From Microcaldota archaeon (lineage in GTDB: Archaea; Micrarchaeota; Micrarchaeia; Micrarchaeales; Micrarchaeaceae): a stretch of 5,550 bases of DNA. The DNA lies in NCBI GenBank assembly GCA_021819045.1, contig JAKASM010000034.1:1-5550 (forward strand), in the 5' to 3' direction. Shown piece after piece: positions 1 through 5,550 of this stretch. Both the position numbers and the translations under genes were made by a program. Each line of letters begins with the position of its first letter. Positions within the stretch are counted from its first letter, which is position 1. The notes beneath the pieces were generated by a model. It was not told where the DNA came from, searched no databases, and saw only the letters and a list, made by a program, of their open reading frames with translations.

Positions 1-2552
1 CACTTCGGGCATTGAACAGAGACCTTATGAAAAGAGTTGTCTGGCTCTGCGAAAAGGCAGGCATAAGTGTGTCTGTCAGGCACGGAGACACTGACCAATC
101 GGAGAGGAGAAGGCAGGCAAAAAACGCACCTACTCTTCTCATAACTACTCCTGAGACGCTGCAGAGTATACTGCCGAGCCAGGCTTTCTCCAAGCATCTT
201 AAGAAGATTTCTTTTGTAATTGTGGATGAGATACACGAGCTTTACTCGAATAAAAGGGGAGCGCAGCTGTCTGTGGGGCTTGAAAGGCTTGAGGAGCTTT
301 CTGGAGAGTTTGCGAGGATAGGGATAAGTGCAACCGTGTCAAAGCCTGAGGAGATAGGGAGGTTCCTATGCGGCTGGAGAGAATTTGAAATCGCGTCACC
401 GGGGACGCAAAAAAAGACCGAAGTTGTAGTGCGTATGCCCAAGGTTCCGTCAGGGCTGATACCAAAGGAACTCATGTCCGATATGTCTCTTGACGGGGCA
501 CCTGCAGCGAGGCTTGAGGAGATAATAAAAGCGATAAAGCATTCGAAATCCACCCTGATATTCGGCAACACTAGGCAGGTAGTTGAGGCTTTAGGGAGCA
601 GGCTCATAGCCATAAATAAAATAGATAGCTTCGGAGGGATTGGAGTTCATCATGGCTCACTGGATAAGAAAGATCGCATAGATATAGAGAACTCCTTCAA
701 GGAGGGCAAAATAAAATCTTTGATTGCGACGAGCTCTTTGGAGCTTGGCATTGATATAGGAGATGTGGATTGCGTTGTGCAGTATGGGTCTCCTAGGCAG
801 GCTTTGAGGCTTGCGCAGCGCATAGGTAGGAGCGGCCACTCTGAGAAAAGGGTTTCAAAAGGCCTTATAATATCATCATCCAATATAGACGCCCTTGAAG
901 CTATATCTACAATAAAGTGCATGGAAGAAGGGTGTTTGGAGAAATTCGGCACTATAGACAGCCCGCTAGACGTGCTTTGCAACCAGATCTGCGGAGTGGC
1001 ATTGGATAAGAAAGAGGCCAGGGTGGAAGATGTAAAAAAGATTTTGAGGAGGTCTTATTGTTACAGAAGCCTGCGTGACGAAGATTTCGATGCTGTACTG
1101 CTGTTTATGAAAAAACAGCATATCGTTTGGGAGAGAGATGGGCTCATTATTGCTAAGGGTAGCACCAGGATGTATTATTACTCGCATCTTAGTTTCATAC
1201 CTGATACCAAAAGGATCTATGTGAAGAACATATCAGACAACAGGGTAATTTCTTCGCTTGATGAGAGGTTTGTGGCCGCCAACCTCGAAGAGGGGGTAGT
1301 TTTTATAGTCAAGGGCTTGCCTTGGAAAATAATTAGCATAGACGATGGGTCAATTAGCGTGGAGCCTTCTGACAGCCTTGAAGGTGCAATTCCGGATTGG
1401 GTAGGGGAGGATATACCGGTATCGTACATGGTAGCAGACACTGCATTGAAGTATGTTGGAGGTGAGCTACATCTACCTGCCGCCAAGCTGGATGATGATA
1501 CTTTTACTTCGCTTAGAGAATTCTGCTCAGAGCAGCGTAAAGCTTGGCCATATCGCTCGGATTCTGTGGCTATAGAAACATTGGATGACGGAATGATACT
1601 GCATTCTGGTTTAGGAACTATGGCGAATGAGGGATTATCTAAGATCCTTTCTAAGCTGATATTATCGGCTGCAGGGAAGGGGATTACTGTGCGTTCTTCC
1701 CCTTATATGATAATGATTGAAGGCGCAGGGGGTGTAAAATTGTCGGATTTTATATCAAAGATAACACCCTCTAGAATTGACGGCATGATTGAAGAGGCGA
1801 TAAAAGATACAGACATATTTCGTTATAATTTCATAAATGTGGCAAAATTCTTCGGGGTTATTGATAGAGGCGCGGCAATATCTAGGTCTATGGGAAAGAG
1901 ACTGATTAGGGCACTCGCTGGAACGCCGGTATACAAGGAAACGATTAGGCATCTTATGAGCACATTGGATATAAACGTGCTGAAATTATTTATTCAGAAA
2001 ATAAATGATGGAAAAATACGATTTATAGAAATAAATTCTACCAGCCTATCCCCTCTTGCGCACGAGGTGCTAAACTCTGCATATTATACAATGGAGCTTA
2101 TTCTGCCTATTGCGCCGAGCAAGGCAATTATAGAATCTTTTTCTAATTTTATTATGGGCAGAAAAAGCAGGTTGCTGTGCACCTATTGCGGATTTTATTT
2201 CGAACGCAGCGTAAAAGAGCTATGGGGGCTTGGAGTCATACACTGCCCTTCATGTAATGGGGTTATGCTTTGCAGGTATTCAGACGCGAGGCTGGATTCT
2301 ATAAGAAAAAGGATCGCCGGCAAGAAGTTTACTTCAGCGGAGAAAAAGGCCTTCAAAGAAGCAATGAATGAAGCCGAATTGCTTATGTCGCATGGAGGTA
2401 GGGCAATTGCAGCACTGGCCACGTATGGGATCGGGCCTTCTGGAGCTGCGCGTATACTTCTTATGCAAAGAACGGATGACGCCCAGTTCTACAGGGATTT
2501 GATAGAGGCGCAGAAACGTTTTATAAGGACAAAGAAATACTGGAAGGTATGA
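1..2552 (+). CDS. lhr: Lhr-type ATP-dependent superfamily-2 helicase, 5'-truncated by the window edge
   Basis: This is a large helicase of the Lhr family, ATP-driven 3'-5' translocases that unwind nucleic acid and are linked to DNA repair and RNA metabolism in archaea. The frame is open from base 3, where it reads LRALNRDL (motif Ia), so the TTG at 12 is an internal Leu and the true start, with Walker A, lies upstream. Counting from base 12: RHGDT at 23-27, TTPE 45-48, DEIHEL (motif II) 72-77, SAT (motif III) 106-108, HHGSL 213-217, motif V (ATSSLELGID) 239-248 and QRIGRSGH (motif VI) 269-276. A winged-helix region (about 320-385), a beta-rich region containing DERF and PDWVGEDIPV (about 385-470) and a long domain 4 follow. 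Domain 4 has a CxxC...CxxC zinc ribbon (C723, C726, C745, C748). The tail (GIGPSGAARIL, then FYRDLIEAQKRF) is typical of archaeal Lhr. All visible helicase motifs look intact. The aLhr1/aLhr2 subgroup is not assigned. Confidence 0.95.
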   Translation, partial: LRALNRDLMKRVVWLCEKAGISVSVRHGDTDQSERRRQAKNAPTLLITTPETLQSILPSQAFSKHLKKISFVIVDEIHELYSNKRGAQLSVGLERLEELSGEFARIGISATVSKPEEIGRFLCGWREFEIASPGTQKKTEVVVRMPKVPSGLIPKELMSDMSLDGAPAARLEEIIKAIKHSKSTLIFGNTRQVVEALGSRLIAINKIDSFGGIGVHHGSLDKKDRIDIENSFKEGKIKSLIATSSLELGIDIGDVDCVVQYGSPRQALRLAQRIGRSGHSEKRVSKGLIISSSNIDALEAISTIKCMEEGCLEKFGTIDSPLDVLCNQICGVALDKKEARVEDVKKILRRSYCYRSLRDEDFDAVLLFMKKQHIVWERDGLIIAKGSTRMYYYSHLSFIPDTKRIYVKNISDNRVISSLDERFVAANLEEGVVFIVKGLPWKIISIDDGSISVEPSDSLEGAIPDWVGEDIPVSYMVADTALKYVGGELHLPAAKLDDDTFTSLREFCSEQRKAWPYRSDSVAIETLDDGMILHSGLGTMANEGLSKILSKLILSAAGKGITVRSSPYMIMIEGAGGVKLSDFISKITPSRIDGMIEEAIKDTDIFRYNFINVAKFFGVIDRGAAISRSMGKRLIRALAGTPVYKETIRHLMSTLDINVLKLFIQKINDGKIRFIEINSTSLSPLAHEVLNSAYYTMELILPIAPSKAIIESFSNFIMGRKSRLLCTYCGFYFERSVKELWGLGVIHCPSCNGVMLCRYSDARLDSIRKRIAGKKFTSAEKKAFKEAMNEAELLMSHGGRAIAALATYGIGPSGAARILLMQRTDDAQFYRDLIEAQKRFIRTKKYWKV
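2178..2255 (+). other. Zinc-ribbon coding segment in Lhr domain 4 (CxxC-x18-CxxC)
   Basis: Four cysteines are spaced as CTYC, eighteen residues, CPSC (residues 723, 726, 745 and 748 counted from base 12). This is the spacing of a structural zinc ribbon. Classical bacterial Lhr-core proteins, as I recall them, lack it, whereas a four-cysteine motif in the C-terminal domain is found in part of the archaeal Lhr family. Zinc binding is inferred. A role in contacting nucleic acid or a partner protein is possible but not shown by the sequence. Confidence 0.7.
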
Positions 2553-3071
2553 TTACCTGTTGGGCTTGACCTCTACTCCATGCTCTGAAGGCACGACCTT
2601 GTATCTTGAATTCTCAAAGTGCATGGCTAGCTCCCGGCCCTGATAGAAGTCGTGGAGGAAAATCGCTATTGAGGATCCGCAGGTGTGTGGCTGCGATGAT
2701 ATGCTTATATTGAAATCGGCTGCATCATATGCGGATTTAACGGATTCTGAAAAGCTAGCTATTAGGAGTATGTTCTTGTATGTGCTTATCCTGTATCTCA
2801 TTTTTGATATAGGCATGCCGTATCTTGTCAGGTATATCTTAAGGTAATTCTTTTTTCCTTTTATGTATTTTTCCCACTTGTCACAAAAGAATACGGAAAA
2901 TTCTCCTCCCCACTTTTTGCTTATCTGTTTCATGGCGCGTTTCAGCCTGGCCTCCGCACCGCCTTTGTGCGGGCAGAAGGTTATGTTTGACGCTCCGAAT
3001 GCCCTTGATATCATGCATAGGTCGAGGCATGCTTCATATGAAGACTTGCCAATTACAAGAACAGATATCAT
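2553..3071 (-). CDS. trm56: Trm56-like tRNA (cytidine(56)-2'-O)-methyltransferase, divergent
   Basis: This 172-residue protein matches the archaeal SPOUT methyltransferase Trm56, which uses S-adenosylmethionine to methylate the ribose of C56 in the tRNA T-loop. Family landmarks in order are VLVIG near the N-terminus, RAFGA (23-27), KKWGGEF (52-58), YLTRYG (80-85), AADFNISISSQPH (117-129) and KVVPSEHGVEV (158-168). The last two blocks lie in the trefoil-knot C-terminal half. The ATG start is firm: an in-frame TGA lies immediately upstream, and the protein then begins at the same point as known homologues. It is shorter than the Pyrococcus protein and lacks its charged C-terminal extension. Several residues usually invariant in the family are changed: the RDxRxTTH stretch, GAEKVP (here SFSESV, 106-111) and HSEVA (here HTCGS). 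Family membership is well supported, but retained C56 activity is less certain. The gene lies 26 nt after gyrA and is probably co-transcribed with it. No good Shine-Dalgarno sequence is seen. Confidence 0.87.
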   Translation of the reverse strand: MISVLVIGKSSYEACLDLCMISRAFGASNITFCPHKGGAEARLKRAMKQISKKWGGEFSVFFCDKWEKYIKGKKNYLKIYLTRYGMPISKMRYRISTYKNILLIASFSESVKSAYDAADFNISISSQPHTCGSSIAIFLHDFYQGRELAMHFENSRYKVVPSEHGVEVKPNR

Positions 3072-3101
3072 TCAATCATCCAAGGACTTTTGCGCCATCA
3101 T
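3072..3101 (-). other. Ten-codon mini-ORF bridging gyrA stop and trm56 start
   Basis: Reading leftward, an ATG overlaps the gyrA TGA (ATATGATG; two consecutive ATGs). It opens a short frame, MMAQKSLDD, that ends in TGA directly followed by the trm56 ATG (TGAATG). The mini-ORF is in the trm56 frame and fills the whole 26-nt spacer. It might let terminating GyrA ribosomes restart and hand over to trm56, or it may be chance. No peptide function is proposed. Confidence 0.3.
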
Positions 3102-5506
3102 ATTACTTGGGCGTCTACCACTCTAGCATCGCTTGAGACCCTCATCAGGCGAACTCCAGAGGCACTTCTCCCAGTCACCCTTATTTCAGATATGGGAAAC
3201 TGTATAGACAATCCCTTTGAGTTTATTATTATTATTGATTCTGTAGGGCTCACTTTTATAGATTTCACGACCTTGCCTGTTTTCTCTTTTACTTTTAGGT
3301 TTATCACTCCTTTGCCGCCCCTTCTCTGCAGCCTGTACTCTTCAAGCTTTGTAACCTTTCCATAGCCATTCTCTGTTATTGTAGCAACCATGTCTTCAGC
3401 ATTTGCCTGCAGCATGTTTACAACACTGTCATTTGTTTTTAGGCGGATTCCCCTTACACCATGTGCATTTCTTCCCATAGGTCTTATATCAGATTCATTG
3501 AATCTCAGAGCCTTACCCTCCCTTGTGGCGATGAATATGTTCTGCTTGCCATCAGATATGCACGCATCGGATACGCGGTCTCCATTGTCTACCGGAATGG
3601 CAATCACGCCGCTAATCCTCGGCTTAGAGAAACGCTCTGCATTTACCCTTTTTATCTTTCCCCTACTTGTAACTATAGTGAGGAAGCTGCCCTGAAAGCT
3701 TCTTGTATTTACCATTTTTTCGGGCTTTTCCCCTTCTGCCAATTTTATAAGATTCACTGAGGCTTTTCCAAGGCTGTATCTGCTCTCTTCTGGCACAAGA
3801 TATGCTTTAAGCCAGTATGCCCTGCCCTTGTTTGTTATTATCAGAAGGTAATCCTTTGACTTGCATGTAAGTATCTGCTTCACAAAATCAGCTTCGTGAA
3901 GCTCTATCGCTTTTATGCCCTTACCTCCGCGCGCCTGCTCTCTGTAGACCGATGGGCTCATCCTTTTAATGTAGCCCCCGTTGGTCAGTATTATGGTTAC
4001 ATCCTCGTCAGCAATGAGGTCCTCATCTGCTATATCATCGATGCCCTCAGAGAGTTCTATTGTTGTCCTGCGCGGGCGGCTATATTTGTCTTTTATCTCT
4101 TTTGTTTCGCTTTTTATTATTTTAATGACTGCCGTTTCATTTTCCAGTATCTCCTTAAATGTGCTTATGCTTTGGACCAATGACTGCTTTTCCGAGTGCA
4201 AAGATCCGCTTTCCAGCGTTGTAAGTTTGCTTAGCTTCATGTCCAATATTGCGTTTGCCTGCTTTTCGGATATCTGATATGTTTCTATGAGTTTTGCCCT
4301 CGCTTCTTTTGTGTCTGAGCTTTTCTTTATTGTACCTATTACTCCGTTTATGTCGTTTATTGCAACAAGAAGGCCATCGACTATGTGGAGCCTTTCGGAT
4401 GCTACATTAAGCTCGTATTTTGTCCGGTTTTTAATTACACTTATCCTGTGGTCAACAAAAGCCTTTATCATCTGCTTTATGTTGAATGTTATCAGGCTGC
4501 TATCTATTACCGCATTGTTTATGACTGGTATTGATATCTGGAGCTGCGTGTGCTTATATAGAGTGTTGAGCACAGACTCGCTGTTTGCCCCTTTCTTAAG
4601 CTCTATGTAGATCCTTATGCCTGCTTTGCTGCTCTCATCCCTAAGATCGCTTATCCCTTGTATCTGCTTGTTCTTGACCAGCTCTGCAATCTTCTGAACA
4701 AGCTGCGCCTTATTGACCGAATATGGAACTTCTGTGACTATTATTGCGTCTCTTCCGTTTTTAGATTCGATGGAGGTCCTTGCCCTTATTGTGCAAACTC
4801 CTCTTCCGATAAGGTATGATGCCCTGAGCGATTGGTTGTAGAATACTATTCCGCCTGTAGCGAAGTCAGGGCCTTTTATGTATTCGAGAAACCCTTCTGG
4901 CTTTATTTCCGGATTGTCGAGATATGCTGTTATGGCATCGCAAACCTCTCCCAAGTTATGCTGGAGTATATTTGTTGCAACACCCACTGCTATTCCCGAA
5001 GCGCCGTTTATGAGAAGATTGGGGACTTTTGCTGGCAAAACTTTGGGCTCCTTTTCGGTATTATCAAAGTTCGGTATTAGCGCGACTGCCTCTTTGTCTA
5101 TGTCGGCAAGCATCTCCTCTGCTAGCTTGTTCAGCCTCACTTCGGTGTATCTTTGCGCTGCGGCTGGGTCTCCATCAATGCTCCCCATGTTCCCTTGGCC
5201 CTGCACTAGAGTGTAGTTCATTGAGAAGTCTTGGGCCATTCTTACAAGCGTTTCGTATGCTGCTATGTCTCCGTGAGGGTGAAATTTTCCTATTGTCTCT
5301 CCTATAATCCTTGCGCTCTTCTTTGTAGGCTGATCATGGAAGTTGCTGAGCCCATACATAGCCCAAAGTATGCGCCTTTGCGCTGGCTTCAGCCCGTCCC
5401 TTGCGTCAGGCAGGGCTCTGCCTATGATGACGCTCATTGCATAATCAAGATAGCTTGACTGTATCTCCTTCTCAATGAGCGATTCCTGTATGTTTTTTTC
5501 TTCCAT
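3098..5506 (-). CDS. gyrA: DNA gyrase subunit A
   Basis: This is the complete 802-residue breakage-reunion subunit of type IIA topoisomerase. With GyrB it forms the A2B2 gyrase that introduces negative supercoils into DNA using ATP. The N-terminal SYLDYAMSVIIGRALPDARD (18-37) is diagnostic. The catalytic Tyr is residue 120 in AAAQRYTEVR, preceded by Arg119. GASGIAVG (168-175) carries the Ile172 that would wedge into the bent G-segment DNA. The coiled-coil arm spans about 335-480. The C-terminal beta-pinwheel (about 495-802) has a near-canonical GyrA box QARGGKG (524-530) and a fully canonical QRRGGKG in the last blade (727-733). These boxes favour gyrase over topoisomerase IV. The acidic tail of E. 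coli GyrA (875 residues) is absent. The quinolone-region positions equal to E. coli Ser83 and Asp87 are Ile81 and Glu85. The start follows gyrB by 2 nt. Codon use matches the neighbours, so any acquisition from bacteria would be old. Confidence 0.97.
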   Translation of the reverse strand: MEEKNIQESLIEKEIQSSYLDYAMSVIIGRALPDARDGLKPAQRRILWAMYGLSNFHDQPTKKSARIIGETIGKFHPHGDIAAYETLVRMAQDFSMNYTLVQGQGNMGSIDGDPAAAQRYTEVRLNKLAEEMLADIDKEAVALIPNFDNTEKEPKVLPAKVPNLLINGASGIAVGVATNILQHNLGEVCDAITAYLDNPEIKPEGFLEYIKGPDFATGGIVFYNQSLRASYLIGRGVCTIRARTSIESKNGRDAIIVTEVPYSVNKAQLVQKIAELVKNKQIQGISDLRDESSKAGIRIYIELKKGANSESVLNTLYKHTQLQISIPVINNAVIDSSLITFNIKQMIKAFVDHRISVIKNRTKYELNVASERLHIVDGLLVAINDINGVIGTIKKSSDTKEARAKLIETYQISEKQANAILDMKLSKLTTLESGSLHSEKQSLVQSISTFKEILENETAVIKIIKSETKEIKDKYSRPRRTTIELSEGIDDIADEDLIADEDVTIILTNGGYIKRMSPSVYREQARGGKGIKAIELHEADFVKQILTCKSKDYLLIITNKGRAYWLKAYLVPEESRYSLGKASVNLIKLAEGEKPEKMVNTRSFQGSFLTIVTSRGKIKRVNAERFSKPRISGVIAIPVDNGDRVSDACISDGKQNIFIATREGKALRFNESDIRPMGRNAHGVRGIRLKTNDSVVNMLQANAEDMVATITENGYGKVTKLEEYRLQRRGGKGVINLKVKEKTGKVVKSIKVSPTESIIIINSKGLSIQFPISEIRVTGRSASGVRLMRVSSDARVVDAQVI
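3308..3328 (-). other. Canonical GyrA box (QRRGGKG) in the last pinwheel blade
   Basis: These codons give Gln-Arg-Arg-Gly-Gly-Lys-Gly at residues 727-733. In E. coli GyrA this exact heptad sits in the first blade and is required for DNA wrapping and supercoiling, while the last-blade position is degenerate. Here the exact match is in the last blade. Confidence 0.85.
3917..3937 (-). other. First-blade GyrA box, variant QARGGKG
   Basis: Residues 524-530 occupy the usual GyrA-box position, following SPSVYRE and preceding IKAIEL. The heptad differs from QRRGGKG by Ala in place of the first Arg. The remaining basic residues and glycines are kept, so wrapping function is likely retained, at least in part. 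Confidence 0.85.
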
Positions 5507-5508
5507 AA

Positions 5509-5550
5509 TTACACGTCCAAGAATTTAACTTCGTTTGAGTGCTCCTGGAG
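5509..5550 (-). CDS. gyrB: DNA gyrase subunit B, C-terminal end only
   Basis: The minus strand from the window edge reads LQEHSNEVKFLDV and then TAA. A tail of the form E-x-x-x-x-V-x-x-L-D-[IV] ends many GyrB proteins, and the position two bases upstream of gyrA is where gyrB is expected. GyrB is the ATPase and TOPRIM subunit of gyrase. Only 13 codons and the stop are visible, so the call rests on this tail and on gene order. The rest of the gene, and probably the operon promoter, lies beyond base 5550. Confidence 0.8.
   Translation of the reverse strand, partial: LQEHSNEVKFLDV
5512..5518 (-). promoter_or_regulatory. Probable ribosome binding site of gyrA inside the gyrB end
   Basis: The minus strand reads GGACGTG, which matches GGAGGTG of the archaeal anti-16S consensus at six of seven positions. 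It ends five bases before the gyrA ATG. It lies within the last gyrB codons (Leu-Asp-Val), so gyrB and gyrA translation are probably coupled. The spacing supports the ATG at 5506 as the start. Confidence 0.5.

Noticed and set aside
12..14. TTG at 12 as the real start of the helicase gene
   Set aside because: The frame is open to the window edge and the residues before it (LRA) complete the Lhr motif Ia. Starting here would remove Walker A, so this Leu is internal.
242..613. Minus-strand open frame of 123 codons opposite lhr
   Set aside because: It lies wholly within the conserved helicase coding region and its translation resembles no family. It is a shadow frame.
3072..3074. Recoded TGA giving an N-terminally extended Trm56
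   Set aside because: lhr and gyrA both end in TGA at family-appropriate positions, and the ATG after this TGA aligns with known Trm56 N-termini, so ordinary termination is the simplest reading.
3072..3110. A separate promoter for trm56 in the spacer (TAATAT-like bases near the gyrA stop)
   Set aside because: The match to the archaeal TATA box is poor, no purine-rich BRE is convincing, and the bases are constrained by the gyrA C-terminal codons.
2863..3126. Plus-strand open frame of 87 codons crossing trm56 and the gyrA end
   Set aside because: It is antisense to trm56 and into gyrA, with no ribosome site and no family resemblance.
4878..5216. Plus-strand open frame of 112 codons opposite gyrA
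   Set aside because: It is opposite the catalytic-domain coding region of gyrA, its product is low in recognisable features, and it overlaps other shadow frames.
3098..5506. ParC / topoisomerase IV subunit A instead of GyrA
   Set aside because: An intact QRRGGKG box, a second near-exact box, a six-blade C-terminal domain and an adjacent GyrB-like tail all favour gyrase.

Overview
The window is almost wholly protein-coding and reads as archaeal chromosome. It holds one plus-strand gene and a compact minus-strand cluster that meet tail to tail. The archaeal assignment rests on the product of the middle gene, a SPOUT-family tRNA 2'-O-methyltransferase of the Trm56 (COG1303) type that is known essentially only from Archaea. 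It also rests on an archaeal-type Lhr superfamily-2 helicase with a C-terminal zinc ribbon. Codon choice is rich in AGA/AGG for Arg and ATA for Ile in all genes. Having a gyrase limits the host to gyrase-bearing archaea (many euryarchaea, Thermoplasmata relatives and some DPANN such as Micrarchaeota-like lineages). The genus cannot be told from this window.

Layout: (1) bases 1-2552, plus strand, the 5'-truncated lhr helicase gene; its Walker A part lies before the window. (2) bases 2553-3071, minus strand, a trm56-like gene whose stop codon directly abuts the lhr stop codon, with no base between. (3) bases 3072-3097, a 26-nt gap that belongs to a ten-codon mini-ORF (3072-3101) bridging the gyrA stop and the trm56 start. 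(4) bases 3098-5506, minus strand, complete gyrA. (5) bases 5509-5550, minus strand, the last 13 codons plus stop of gyrB, two bases upstream of gyrA. The inferred operon is gyrB-gyrA-trm56, transcribed leftward, with its promoter outside the window. No RNA gene, mobile element, CRISPR array or long intergenic region is present.

GyrB and GyrA together form the A2B2 gyrase that introduces negative supercoils. The tRNA methyltransferase probably rides on this operon as a housekeeping passenger. Lhr is an independent, convergently transcribed nucleic-acid helicase.

No undescribed multi-gene system is visible. The points most worth checking are the loss of several normally conserved Trm56 motifs, the TGA-ATG mini-ORF junction before trm56, the quinolone-resistance-type residues in GyrA, the altered placement of the GyrA box, and the zero-spacing convergent gene ends.
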